A stretch of DNA of 64,000 bases from Chondrus crispus (lineage: Eukaryota > Rhodophyta > Florideophyceae > Gigartinales > Gigartinaceae): positions 165,971 through 229,970 of the forward strand of contig NW_005179000.1 of assembly GCF_000350225.1 (NCBI RefSeq), in the 5' to 3' direction. Under the pieces are notes generated by a model. That model saw only the letters and a program-made list of their open reading frames with translations, had not been told where the DNA came from and made no database searches. Shown here piece after piece: positions 34,072-44,189 of the stretch (position 1 is its first letter; the number at the start of each line of letters is the position of its first letter). The translations under genes were made by a program, and so were the position numbers.

Positions 34072-36093
34072 AAGTACGTAAGATGTGGCGTGGTGATCAT
34101 CGCGAAGCTGCTGTCTTCGAATGGGTTGTCTGCGTGCACGATTGCGAATATCGGTGAGAAACATGTCCAGGTGGTCGTTCCACAGCGAGAGAGGGTCCGA
34201 AGGCTGGCAGTGTGCCAGAATCGTAGCAAACAGATGAGAAAGAGGAACGAAGCTTGACCGGAATGAATCTCGGATTGCGTGCTTCCACTCGGCATCGTCG
34301 GCCAGCAAACCGAGTCGTAAGCAAGCTTGTCGGAAGCTGGTGCACTGCTCGCCGTCGATATTTGGCAAGTTCTCGAAGGATGTTGTCCCTGGCACTTGTG
34401 TGAGGAGGAGGCGAAGAAAGTAGCGCTCACCCTCCCTCGGACTGACAGTGTAGATTCGACCGACTACGTTGGCACCTGTACCACTGAAATCGTAGGCTTC
34501 CTCTTCGCTGGTGGCGTTCCGTCTTCGCAGGGTTGCTCTTGGACTCCATGACTTGGTGCGTGTCTTCCACGTAAAGTACCTTGGAAACTTGTGGTACCGA
34601 AGATGCCTCGCGCTTGGGTACTTCTCGTTGGCTTTAAACCACTCGGTCAGCTTCGTACCTGATGCTGGTCGAAGCGCCGCCTCCTGCTCTCGCCCTTCCT
34701 CAAAGTATACTGTATGGTGGTTGGGCAGATGCACCGTAAGTCTGACCACTGGAGGATTGCGATCTACAATGTCAAAGGAGAATAACCTCCATGCGGCCTC
34801 CGATGCCAAAACGTATCTGGCATCTTGGAAGTTGGAGATCTCGTCGTGGCACTCGTTCTCGGCAGTGATTTCCATGGTCACTCGGTCTTGTCCCTTGCAA
34901 ACATACTTGAAGAGGTACTTGATTCCGCCAACGCGTGACACGCAGAGTTCCACATTCAAATGGCAAGCGAATGATCGTAGAAGCAGAGGACTGTGGGGAA
35001 CGACCCAGGAGTTGTCGACCACGACGGATTGCTGTCGTCGGCCAACACGGGAGGGTCGCTCGATGGAGGCGCCACCTGCAGAGGGGGACCTTCTGCGGTG
35101 CATGATGTAGTACTCACTGTCGGACTGGCTGGTTTCGTGTTTGAACGATTTTGGAAACCCTTTCCTGCAGCACTGCTCGCCCATGCACACGGCTGTTGGA
35201 TTGCGTTCTCCACATGGATTGTGAATCATATGCTTGAGCACGACCTCTTGGAGTTCTGGATCTTGGGCAGACGGGATCTCGGCAGAGATAATGCGGTCGA
35301 CGTTTTCGGGAGTACGCAGATCATTCTTGGAGACTTCATCTAGGAAAAATACAACGTGAGCGTGGGGAAGACCGCGTTTCTGAAATTCGATGACTCGTAC
35401 ATGGGCAACGACGGTTCCGAATACTTCCTCGTTGATGACCAAGGACATGAGATCTTTCATTTTCAGACGAAACACACGTGCGCACAGGTCCGGTCTGTCC
35501 TGAGGCGTTTGGTTCGGCAGTAGGGGTCTTGTGATCTCCAGCCAGCTTCGATTGCATGTCATAGTGAGGAAGATGTCCGGGTGGCCAAGTTGGTTCGATA
35601 TAGCAATGATGTCGTGCATCTGCTGCCTCATGTAGCGGTCACCTCCAATGTACGTGGAAGGGAGAATGAACAGTCGTCCCGCACGCACGGCATCGGCTTC
35701 ATCTTCAGCACGACTGGAGTCTCCTAGGCTGTCGCGCAGTGAGGTGTAGTCGGCGGCTCGAAGCTGTGTCTGGTTGTGGCGGAGATACGAAAGCCTTTCT
35801 GCCTCCACTTTGCAGAATTGGTCAACCAAATATTGCTGAAAGAGTCGCGCTGCGTGCAAGATTGTGCTGAACTCGCCTGCTCTTTCGAACAAATGCCATC
35901 CGTAGTACATAATCGGAGTAATCTTGGTACGTCTGCCGTCGTCATCACTGGAGAATCGAAGCTCTGGATACCATCTATCTCTACCGTTCGGGAACAAAAG
36001 CACGTAACTCAACGGATCGTATGCACGATGACTGACTGAAATCGGATCCAGCACTTCGTTCCCGTTACTGTTCAGAGTCCCTCGCCTGCGCAC
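34069..36093 (-). pseudogene. Helitron Rep (HUH nuclease) part
   Basis: 674 codons, ending in TGA at 34071-34069, after which the frame continues as the helicase. Motifs: RAYDPLSYVLLFP (23-35), HPDIFLTMTCN (171-181), the HUH motif GLPHAHVVF (H244, H246), and the two catalytic tyrosines in KYLFKYVCKG (Y393, Y397). These nick and join DNA during rolling-circle transposition. The upstream protein 36072-37562 lies in a different frame. The sequence around 36110-36130 suggests a single-nucleotide deletion, because the usual PG-x-x-G-x-I-x-RDIVV link appears when the frame is changed there. The UGA and the frameshift make this copy probably non-autonomous. Confidence 0.9.
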
Positions 36094-37562
36094 GACGATA
36101 TCTCTTCGCCCAATCTCTCCGTCTTCATTCCAGGGATCAATGCTGCCACTTCAGAAGCTTCGGGACCATTGTACCGGCGCACGTGCTCATGACTTGGCCT
36201 GCGGTCGGCATGGATGACCATCTGGTACGAGGCTGGAGTGTTGGGTTGAGGGGATTGAGCCCATTCTCGCATACTGAGAACAGTCTGCACGTAGGGGTTG
36301 CATTCGTGCAGCATGTGCGTCAGTTGCATTAACAGTGTGTCTTCCAGCCGTGTAGAGGCTCCTCCAAGCCTTGTGCGCGTTTGAGTACCGTAGTCAGTGT
36401 CGTGAATGTAAACGGAAGCAAAGGAAGGCGCCCGCCCCTCAGATAGCATCATGGGACCCATGTAATGGTACATCTCGCCCTGCATCGTCATTGTGGGGTT
36501 AAAATTGAAAGTACCGGGCCCTCTGTTCACCCATTTGGCGACCACGGATGCCATAGACAGCGCTGAATTGTATGCTCGAATGTTTTTACGGAAGCGGCGG
36601 GCCCTTGGAGTATCATCGATGAGAAGAGAGCGCAGAAGAGCTGGCGGGTCGGTGAGAAGGGGCAGTGACAGCTTCCCCTTCCCACAGCATGTGGAAAACA
36701 TGGGCCTTGCGGCAGAGCTGCTCACGATGCGTTCTTGGACGAAATGCAGAGCTTTGCAGTGCGAACACTCAATATGGACCATGCCGAGATCGCGATACGA
36801 AGGCGAGGATTCGGGTAGTGGGGGGAAGAGCTGCCGAGAAGCCGTTCGAGCCTTGCCGTCGGATCGTTGCCGGGCATTCCGAGTCGGTGTGTCTTGTGCA
36901 TCCCTTGATCGTTGGGTGGATAGACGGTCAAGGTCTCGCCGCGCCTCACGAGCAGGAGTAATTTCCTCGGCTCTAGCTCCTCGTGTCGCATTGCGATCCG
37001 CTTCGCGCCGTGCATCTCGGAGGGGGGTATTTTCTTCCGCTCTAGCTGCTTCTGTGGATCTTCGGTTTGAGTCTTGACGCTCATGCCTCTCTGGGGTTGT
37101 CGCGTCAGCTCTTCTCTGTTGCATTGAGACACGAGAGGCCTCCAATCGAGTTATGCGGTCAGGAGTGCTCTCAGCCTGTCTCGTGCGTTGCATAGATGCT
37201 CGATTCGAGGCTCTGGCACGTTCCGTTGCTGCTCGGAGCTTTGGAGACTCTCTGGGACCCTCTGTCCGTGATTGACCGGCTCGGCGCGCCCTGGTTCTCT
37301 CCCTGTTTCGACGAAGACGCTCTTCGCGCTGCTCAGAAGTCTCTGCTGCTCTTCGTGCTGCAGTACGTTCCCGGGCGGTTTGGCGACGCGCTTGAGCCTC
37401 AGATTCGGTGTGTTGTCCCCTCCGGATTCTCGCCCGAGCTCGACCTGCCTCACGACGTGCTTGAGCTTCAGATTCCGACTCTTGCGCTCTCCTTGCCCTT
37501 GTACGCGCGTTTCTTTGCTGCCTTCTTGCTTCTGCTACGTCTTCATCTGCTGGTCCCGCCAT
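36072..37562 (-). pseudogene. Helitron RepHel N-terminal part
   Basis: 496 codons from ATG at 37562. The first 260 residues are highly charged, with about ten imperfect Arg/Glu-rich repeats (ARRQTARERTAARRAAETSE and similar), probably a long helix. A zinc-finger-like stretch follows (HIECSHCKALHF ... FSTCCGKGKLSLP), which is the conserved N-terminal Cys cluster of many Helitron proteins. Next is the helitron-like region (FNPTMTMQGEMYHYMG, later QTRTRLGGASTRLEDTLLMQ). The frame should pass into the Rep frame at about 36.11 kb but instead runs out of frame to a stop at 36072, overlapping the Rep frame by 22 nt. Confidence 0.85.
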
Positions 37563-37756
37563 TTGTGTTATGCCCAGCGCGCTAGTGGTATCTCAGCAAG
37601 TGCAGCTAGGGTTGACGCAAGTGCGAGGGGTCCGTTGTAGATCGCTATGAGTCGTAGCAAGCAGTCCTCAAAGGTCTAAACGCAACGTCAGCCAGCTAAG
37701 TCGTCCGCGAGAGCACTTAGCAAAAGAAGTAACAGTAGGGCCTTTATTGTCTTGTA

Positions 37757-38431
37757 CTATCCCGTGATCAATTGGAGCTTCCTCTTGTGCTTCTTGCCCG
37801 CCAGGTGTCGCCTAAACTCGTGGGCACTTGCCACCGTGCACGTACACACCTCGCAGCGGAATGTGCGGCCCGCTTGAATCACTTGAGCCACGTGCCCCTC
37901 GGTATGCGCATGCCCGTCCCACAGTACCGCGCGCGTGCAATGAAAGTTGCAGATGTCACACGTGTACACGGGCACACTCCGCAACACAGCACTGACAGCT
38001 GGCAACGCGCACGCACGCGGACGCTCGATTGCACGTGGCACACGTGCAGCTGGCAATGCGCGCGCACGCGGCCACTCGATTGCACGTGGCACACGTAGCC
38101 CACGAAATGTAGGAATGATAGGCGGGAGCAAACGTATAACACGTGGGACCGGAGCGCGTGGTACACGTGGTGCGGGTGCTGGCGCAGGGGCGCGTGGGAG
38201 CCGTGGCACACGTGGGAGCGGCGCCCGCGGTACACGTGGGGCGGGCGCGCGCGCAATTCTGGGGACGTGTACACGTGGGGCGGGCGCGCGCGGAGGAGCT
38301 GGTTGTAGGACTGTGACACGTGTGGTCGCTGGCGGGGAATCGCCGAGATCGAGGCGGATCGGGGTCGCAGCGCGGCGCGCGCGGCGTAGTTCTTCTCTCT
38401 CTTCTTGCGTAGACACTGCGTCAAAAACCAC
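37757..38431 (-). CDS. C2H2 zinc-finger protein with Pro/Arg-rich N-terminus
   Basis: About 224 aa; the frame opens with GTG at 38431, so the true start is uncertain. A splice acceptor-like tttttgacgcag at about 38427-38416 could instead begin an exon. Residues about 40-135 are low-complexity repeats of APRVPRAP type. Two zinc fingers close the protein: YTCDICNFHCTRAVLWDGHA with H-x-E-GH, then FRCEVCTCTVASAHEFRRHL with GKKHKRK (U1-like spacing). Such fingers bind nucleic acid. The gene is co-directional with the Helitron proteins, 195 bp upstream of their start, and lies between the Helitron genes and the duplicated block, so it may be Helitron cargo. Confidence 0.55.
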   Translation of the reverse strand: MVFDAVSTQEEREELRRARRAATPIRLDLGDSPPATTRVTVLQPAPPRAPAPRVHVPRIARAPAPRVPRAPLPRVPRLPRAPAPAPAPRVPRAPVPRVIRLLPPIIPTFRGLRVPRAIEWPRARALPAARVPRAIERPRACALPAVSAVLRSVPVYTCDICNFHCTRAVLWDGHAHTEGHVAQVIQAGRTFRCEVCTCTVASAHEFRRHLAGKKHKRKLQLITG

Positions 38432-38689
38432 ACACCGTCAAATGTCAGTAAGCGTTCGCGTGCGCTCTAATACCGCGGGCGGCAAGCCGGCCGGAGCAAA
38501 GAGGACAGTTAGTAACTGACTGATTTCGCGTAGACGGTGTGCGCCGGGATCGCTAGCGAACGCAAAGCGGATCGGGGCTGTATTATTATTTTTACTCTAC
38601 TGTAGTGTTAAATTTAAATTCGTAAACTACTGTAGTGCCGCATTGGTGCCCGTGGTTGCCACGTGTCCCAGTGGCGGCCTGGCCTGCGG

Positions 38690-39146
38690 CCAGGCCGCCC
38701 CAGTCCGCACAGTACACTTGTCACTGTAGTAAAAAATGAAATTAAATCACGGCCCCGCCGCTTTCTACACGTGTCCGCGTGGCTGCCTGGCCTGCAGCCA
38801 GGCCGCCCCGCACGTGGCCGCCACTTGTCGCCGCAGCGCCCCCGTGCGCCATGCGGCCAGGCCGCCCCGCACGTGGCCGCCACTTGTCGCCGCAGCGCCC
38901 CCGTGCGCCAATGAGAACCCGTGCGGGAGCGCACGAACACACATACACAAACACACAGACAGACAGACACGGAAATTAGTATACGCAGGGATCTCTCGAT
39001 AAGCGGAACCAGCACGGAAGAACCCCTCCGGTTCCGCTTAAAGGGGGGTTCCGCTTATCAAAGTATATCATACCGAGCACTGTTTACCAATCATTTCACA
39101 TCTTCATAATTTTATTTAAAAAAGCTATCGATGGTCGTTTGCTGCA
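38690..39146. repeat. Duplicated block, copy 2 (host segment plus Tigger left end)
   Basis: Paralogue of 31890-32320. Continues unbroken into the Tigger transposase gene, so it gives the pre-insertion sequence for the Helitron (gctgca then taga at 39141-39150). The ggcctggcctgcggccaggcc hairpin occurs at 38673-38693 and again with an A at about 38785-38805. Confidence 0.8.
38794..38910. repeat. Two-unit tandem repeat, about 58 bp
   Basis: gccaggccgccccgcacgtg ... cagcgcccccgtgcgcca is present twice with almost no change, inside the duplicated block; copy 1 of the block has one unit. Confidence 0.85.
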
Positions 39147-39961
39147 TAGACTGCGTACAGTACAGACGTACCGCGGCCTGCATTTTGCGCACAGCCCGCA
39201 GAAAATCTGCACCTTCCTCGCCCGTACTTTCTGCGATGCGCTTTGTTAAAGCTAGCGCCCTGAGCTGCTCCTTTCTGCACGGCGGTTCGGCACAGCCATC
39301 CACAATTTCGTCACAGCTATTCACTTTTTCTCTGCTGACCACGTCAGCAATATTTGCATCTCTCCAAAGCTCTGTGCATTCGTCCTCACCCTCAGCATTA
39401 AGTAAATCTGCAATAGAAATACGTCTTCCTACAGGCACTAATTCCTCCATTTGCCGCTCAACTTCTTGCACCAAGCCACTCTCGTCTTCCACTATATCAA
39501 TCATAGGCTCGGCCTCAATTAACCCTGTGTGACGCCAGCAATTTGCAATAACATCTGACGGCAGATCCTCCCAACACATCTTAAACCATCGCATAGCTGT
39601 TAGAACGTTAACTTTGTAGATTTGTTTTGCTTCTGTATCAATGTTGTCCAGTGTACGATCCATTTGCCGGCGCCTGTATCGAAGTTCGAAAGCCGCAATT
39701 ATTCCTGCATCGAGAGGTTGGATTTTAGAGGTGCAATTTGGGGGCAAGAACACGACCTTCAAATTTGGGAGAGTTGGCAAGTTAGCCTCACTCCCATGCG
39801 CCGAGCAATTATCAATTAAAAGCAGAACACTCCTCCCCGGCGTTTTGGAGACATTCACCTGAAACCGCAGTAGCCAATCATTAAATAATGTCGCAGTCAT
39901 CCAAGCCTTCTTATTGGAGTAATAATCGAAGCCAAGCTCTGCAGCAGATTTTCGCAGGACG
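38986..39961 (-). mobile_element. Tigger/pogo element, truncated
   Basis: Begins with cagggatctctcgataagcg (TIR, preceded by atacg) and contains the C-terminal part of a pogo-type transposase. The right-hand part, including the DNA-binding domain and the other terminal repeat, is replaced at 39962 by an LTR-like repeat. Confidence 0.75.
39112..39961 (-). pseudogene. Tigger/pogo DDE transposase, N-terminally truncated
   Basis: The frame is 285 codons, but its first codons (ATG AGG TAC GTC) come from the neighbouring LTR-like repeat; real transposase starts near RKSAAELGFDYYSNKKAWMT. Catalytic features of the DDE_1 family follow: LLLIDNCSAHG with an Asp, and VFLPPNCTSKIQPLDAGIIA with the last catalytic Asp. 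The C-terminal 150 residues (KMCWEDLPSDVIANCWRHTG and on to MQQTTIDSFFK) match the usual Tigger tail. The CENP-B-like DNA-binding half and the first catalytic Asp are missing, so the protein cannot transpose DNA. The right part of the element was probably lost when or after the LTR-like repeat inserted. Confidence 0.88.
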
Positions 39962-40231
39962 TACCTCATCTCGCAGCCTCGATGCTCCGTGGTACTTATG
40001 GCGCCACCGTGAGCCTCTTGCCAGCCCCCCTCTCCTGGCCATGTCTATTTATCTTACCCGCCCAGCCCCGGGTGCGCCGCCCTCTCGGTAGTTTCCTATC
40101 TCATCATGTTACTTTCTCTTTATGTTTTCTTTATGTTTCTAGATCGGTTTAATGGTTTGCGCAGCCTTTGTGTGTCCTCTTTTGTCGATATTCCGTGACC
40201 GACTAGAACCAATAAAATGCGAATATCTTCA
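39962..40231 (+). repeat. LTR-like repeat, 3' part
   Basis: Matches the 3' three quarters of 58688-59060 (reverse): gtacctcatctcgcagcctc, gtggtacttatggcgccac, cccctctcctggccatgtct, catgttactttctctttatg, tttaatggtttgcg, ccgactagaaccaataaa, gaatatcttca. It carries an AATAAA-type signal near the end, as LTRs do. The 5' quarter is absent; the break is the junction with the Tigger transposase. Confidence 0.75.
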
Positions 40232-41602
40232 AATACCAAACTGTAAAAACAACTGCAGTTGCATGATCTACTTTTTCTGCCCTTTCGTTTGAGCTACTGT
40301 TCGCTACTCTACCTTGTCTTCATGTGAAAACTGCAAGTTGGACAGGTGTCCTTAAACTTTCAGTGCGTACTGTAGAAGTCAAATACAGTGGCGAGGGTAT
40401 CCTTCTCCTTCTTGGCGAGAAAGCGGAAGTCTAGAAAAAAGTAAGTTGAAAAGTGACCTCATATCCCTAGTGTTCATATGTACGATGTATCGTACATAAC
40501 GACAGATCCAGAAATTTCTGAACTTGCTCTATGCCCGATACATCAACGTTGTCCGTAAAATAACGCGTTGTTTTTTTTCCATTTGCCCACAAACTCGCTG
40601 GACGTAAAGTAAACCCGAGTTTGAAAAATCCCACCACGAGTTTTGCGGACTGACCTCCAGCAAGGTACCTGCCCGCAACAAACGCAAGTCTGGTGCATCG
40701 TTGTGCCGCCCGACGGATCATGTGTTACTGCGCGAATACTCGCTGAAGCGAACATTGTGGCTCACCACAAGGATAGAAAGGTTCTCAGTCGAAAGGGCGA
40801 TGTGTTTCGTCTTCTTGACAGGGTGAGGGGGGCCGTTTGGAGAGGACCGCTTTTGAGAAGCTTCTACTTATCTATCTTTCGCGGTTGCTTCGGCGGCTTC
40901 TGTGACAGATCCTGTCGCGCTTTGATCCGTTGATGGACTCTGGGTAGATGACGTGATAGGGGCGTCCATGACGCAAACCGGTACGACCCGTGCAGTGAGA
41001 CTCGTTTGTGCTGATGAGAGAGCGGAAACCTCACTTCGTTTTCCTTCAAGACGGGTCGATCCGGCACTGCTGTAATCAGGCGGATGTGAAAACTCGTGGA
41101 AAACTCACATGCCCCGAGTTTTCGGTATGCTGTGAGTTTTCAAAACTCGTCTGCAAATTTTGCAATCAGAAAATCCGAGCAAACTCGAGGCCAAAACACG
41201 TGTTTTCGAATTTACGGACAACGTTATCGTACATTAAAGCTTCGTTTATGCCATCTTTGACCTCCTGTTTCTTAGAAACGAGTGTTAGTTTCTCACTGGC
41301 GGGTAGGTAGTCAAACTCTGTGGGTTGTCGAGAACATACCACGTGTTCAATTTCCGCAGAAACGAAGTACAGGCTGCGAACAACAGATCAAGGCGTACCG
41401 TCTCGCTCTCACCAGCACTTTCCCCCTCACGGGTCTATTCGCAAAACGTTACCCCCCTAAGCCACCGGCCACGCCTCCTCGGATCGCTCAGGCCTCCTTA
41501 GATCCTTCAAACTTCGAGGATGGGCAACAAAAAACCGCCCACATCGCCATTGCCAGCAACTAAAGCCACCCCCTTCCTGCCGCAATGAACCAAAGCACCG
41601 CG

Positions 41603-41627
41603 CCCCCCCCCCCCCCCCCCCCCCCCC
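41603..41627. repeat. Poly-C tract (25 nt)
   Basis: A homopolymer inside the 2-kb TIR element; likely prone to length error in sequencing. Confidence 0.95.
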
Positions 41628-41696
41628 ACATGCCCAGGAACTACTTGAACGTTCGCCTCCTCCCCCCGAGGCTCTTCTCATGCCACTCAGGAGTGC

Positions 41697-42182
41697 ATGG
41701 GGGAGCCAATTTTTGAATTTGGAGCATCAGTAACTCTTCTCCAGTTGGAACAGCTTCCTCCTTTGCCTCATCCCTTGTCGTCGCCTCAACCTGTGATCGC
41801 TCGCAATCTCTCAACGCTGTCTAATCTCTCGCAGCCGCAACTTATAAGCAAATCTATGGAACCCCGTCATGAATCAGGACCACATCCTGAATTTCTGCAA
41901 CTTAATACTACTGTGGAGGCATCTCTGGATTTTTCTGTCCCATCAGCAAGGCCTGCAGAGAGAGGGCGAGGGCAGAGGGTACGTGCGAGGCGGGGACGTG
42001 GTACACGTGCGAGCCGAATTCAGCGGGGATCCGGTCAGAAAAGAAGCATGCCGACCGAGGGCTGGAGAGTACTACCAGTACGCAAGGAGCCAGTAACTCT
42101 AGACAATGAGTTCGTCGAGGAAGGAAAAGAGGTTCTTCAGGCGTTGTGGGGCCTGCACAGAGTTCTCAGAGGCGCCGTATAA
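41697..42182 (+). CDS. Hypothetical ORF in TIR element
   Basis: A 161-aa frame with an ATG start. The first 90 residues are Leu/Pro/Ser-rich (LLQLEQLPPLPHPLSSPQP). A basic RG-rich stretch follows (ERGRGQRVRARRGRGTRASR), resembling a nucleic-acid-binding tail. The end (DNEFVEEGKEVLQALWGLHR) is helix-like. The family is not recognised. It is the longest sensible frame within the inverted-repeat element, so it may be the remains of an element protein or of captured host sequence. The poly-C tract 70 bp upstream could hide a frame change. Confidence 0.3.
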   Translation: MGEPIFEFGASVTLLQLEQLPPLPHPLSSPQPVIARNLSTLSNLSQPQLISKSMEPRHESGPHPEFLQLNTTVEASLDFSVPSARPAERGRGQRVRARRGRGTRASRIQRGSGQKRSMPTEGWRVLPVRKEPVTLDNEFVEEGKEVLQALWGLHRVLRGAV

Positions 42183-42509
42183 GACGTTGAATAGCTCTTA
42201 AAGGATAACCAACCCTCAGTTATGTACGATACATCGTACATAATGCGATTTTGGTCTATATCTTGGCTTCGATGTTGCAGTTTTTGGGATGCTTAGAATT
42301 GTAGGTTGAAGTGCTTCAATTATCCTGATACTTTACAGAGGCACTACCGGCACCCTCCGGAATGCGTCTGTAAACTTGGAATCGGCAAGCGCAATTGCAC
42401 GGAGCGGTTATGATTCTCAGAAATTTATGTACGATACATCGTACATTAAAATTGAATACTAGGGATATGAGAACTAAAGGGCGGATATATACTAGAGCGT
42501 TCTCGAAAT

Positions 42510-44189
42510 CTATTTGTACTTCTTTCGTGTGGGGAAATCGTGTCCGTCTTGACCTTTCGTGTTCCTGGGGTTTCGACTAGAAATGATGTCGCTTGAAAAC
42601 CTTCGTTTTAAAACCTTGGAACCAGTGAAGTTTTGTTCCGCCACCGAAGAACGAAGTAATGAAGAGACATTGCATGTCTTCCGGCGAGAGGAATCAGCTT
42701 TCAAATATGAATTTCTGCCGGATTGTGCATATAGGAACGTATTCAGCCCACTTCCGTCAAGCACTTCATCCTCTTCGTCGACATTCACGTTTGGGTAGCT
42801 TGTCCTCAGTATCGCCTCTGATTTTATACTTTGGAAGTCAAAATCTTGACCTCGTACGCTCTCATGCACAAAACGATTGCATGCCGCGCCTATCTCGACA
42901 GTATCTGCCTGCGCCTCACACGCTATCTCATGGCTGACAGTTGTTAGTCCAGATCTTTCTGTTGTGTAACAAGTCTGACAGAGAGCGGTCTGCTCCTGCT
43001 TCACAGACGATTCTCGTCCCACCCGTGACTCATGTCTTGGAACGGCATTCTTGACATCTGGCGTTATAAAATGATTGAATTTCATTTCTTGCTTGCCATC
43101 CGGAGTAGATACTGGTTTCGAAATGACGCCTTTCGCATGTTCTATATTAAATCTATTGGGGTTTGAGCCCTTAGGGCTGGCAGGCTTGTCACTGTCTGGT
43201 AGCTGTACACAGGCGGGGCATTTCCACCCAGGATTCTTCAATTGGCTGCTTGTCGCTTTCTTATAGAGCAGAAGACATGCGCTATGGAAAGCTATTTTGC
43301 AGGTGGCGCATGCTTTGTCACAATCCAATTTCATGTCCGGGTCATTTCGTCTGTAGCATTCTAAGCAATTCAAGAACCATCTCAAATCAACCATCTGAGA
43401 CACTGGTATGTCATGTATTTTTGCAGCGTGATGGCAGCCTGGGCACAGCCAAGCTCCTAAAGGAATTGTTTTTCGCGTTGGACGCATGCAAAATACATGG
43501 CAGCCCCCAAAACATGCATCGCATAGAACCAAGCTGTCGTCATGGGTAGATTCTTCACATACGAAACATGTCACAGAATTAAGCTCCTTCAGAACTGAAG
43601 GATGCACCTTGTGCTGAACCTTGTCATCCGGGATTCGGCGCTCATGAAGTCTAGTTCGCTTATTTCCATTCTGTGGAACTTTCTCCATTGCCCTGGCGAC
43701 TGTGGGTCGACCGCTGCATGTCAAAACGTTTTGCGCTTCCTCCTTTTTTCGTGGACCTTTTATCTTGATCGGTCTCTGACGGGCAGCAGGTCTTGGGTAT
43801 TCCTTGTTCCCGTTTCTGCGCGGTAAGAGAGGGTTCGAGGACGCATCTCTCAGCTGTTTGCGATCCATCGGGATGTCCTTCGACCGAAAATTAGAACAGG
43901 TATTCCGCGGCCTTTTTCGTGTCACAGGAGATTGCCGTTTGTCTTGATTTTTCACTTTGCTGCCGTTCTGCGTGCTAGTTGGGGGCCGTAATGACGCGTC
44001 TTTGTCCGTAACACCTGTACCTGAACCTGACTCAGGCTGCATTGGATCAATACCGACATCACTCCAGGCACTGCACTTTTTCTCGGTGCTATCGAAAAAC
44101 TGACCGCCTTCGTCTTGTCCAAACGCCTGAAAGATCGACGCATGAATCTCATCTACACTTGGCACGCTATGCGATGCGTGGGACGACAT
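42510..44189 (-). CDS. Protein with two PHD-type zinc fingers
   Basis: 559 aa from ATG at 44189 (the frame is open slightly upstream through a GTG). Residues about 80-200 are Lys/Arg-rich with nuclear-signal character (KRPRNTC, RPIKIKGPRKKEE). PHD finger 1 (about 207-253) shows Cys4-His-Cys3 spacing: TCFVCEE, LVLCDACFGGCHVFC, WLCPGC. A second, divergent PHD-like unit (275-328) follows: NCLECYRR, CATCKIAFHSACLLLY, WKCPAC. Paired fingers of this kind read histone H3 tails in chromatin regulators. The C-terminal 220 residues look disordered. There is no SET, bromo or other catalytic domain. The gene is single-exon, and lies between the TIR element and the permease gene on the same strand as the latter. 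Confidence 0.8.
   Translation of the reverse strand: MSSHASHSVPSVDEIHASIFQAFGQDEGGQFFDSTEKKCSAWSDVGIDPMQPESGSGTGVTDKDASLRPPTSTQNGSKVKNQDKRQSPVTRKRPRNTCSNFRSKDIPMDRKQLRDASSNPLLPRRNGNKEYPRPAARQRPIKIKGPRKKEEAQNVLTCSGRPTVARAMEKVPQNGNKRTRLHERRIPDDKVQHKVHPSVLKELNSVTCFVCEESTHDDSLVLCDACFGGCHVFCMRPTRKTIPLGAWLCPGCHHAAKIHDIPVSQMVDLRWFLNCLECYRRNDPDMKLDCDKACATCKIAFHSACLLLYKKATSSQLKNPGWKCPACVQLPDSDKPASPKGSNPNRFNIEHAKGVISKPVSTPDGKQEMKFNHFITPDVKNAVPRHESRVGRESSVKQEQTALCQTCYTTERSGLTTVSHEIACEAQADTVEIGAACNRFVHESVRGQDFDFQSIKSEAILRTSYPNVNVDEEDEVLDGSGLNTFLYAQSGRNSYLKADSSRRKTCNVSSLLRSSVAEQNFTGSKVLKRRFSSDIISSRNPRNTKGQDGHDFPTRKKYK

Larger units (their letters stand above)
32321..38600 (-). mobile_element. Autonomous-type Helitron (5' end not defined)
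   Basis: The 3' end is precise: on the minus strand a GCGCGC-GAA-GCGCGC hairpin (32333-32347) then acggagcccact at 32321. The uninterrupted copy at 39141-39150 reads gctgca-taga, so the element entered between A and T, as Helitrons do. The body encodes a Rep (HUH, two Tyr) and a PIF1-type helicase on the minus strand. The 5' end lies between 37563 and about 38640 and was not identified; whether the zinc-finger ORF is inside is unknown. Confidence 0.8.
40458..42471. mobile_element. 2-kb element with terminal inverted repeats, class unknown
   Basis: Left end ctcatatccctagtgttca (40458-40476) and right end its complement attgaatactagggatatgag (42451-42471). Next to each lies the palindrome TATGTACGATGTATCGTACA (40477-40496, and reversed at 42426 onward), with a third copy at 42221-42242. 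No target duplication is obvious. Internal frames are unrecognised, so the superfamily cannot be named. Confidence 0.65.

Noticed and set aside
36493..37077. 194-aa plus-strand frame in Helitron ORF1
   Set aside because: Antisense to the Arg/Glu repeat region of the Helitron N-terminal protein; periodic composition is inherited from it.
39962..40231. LTR-like repeat considered as part of the Tigger gene
   Set aside because: The same sequence recurs at three unrelated places in the window, so it is an independent repeat; the ATG it supplies to the transposase frame is accidental.
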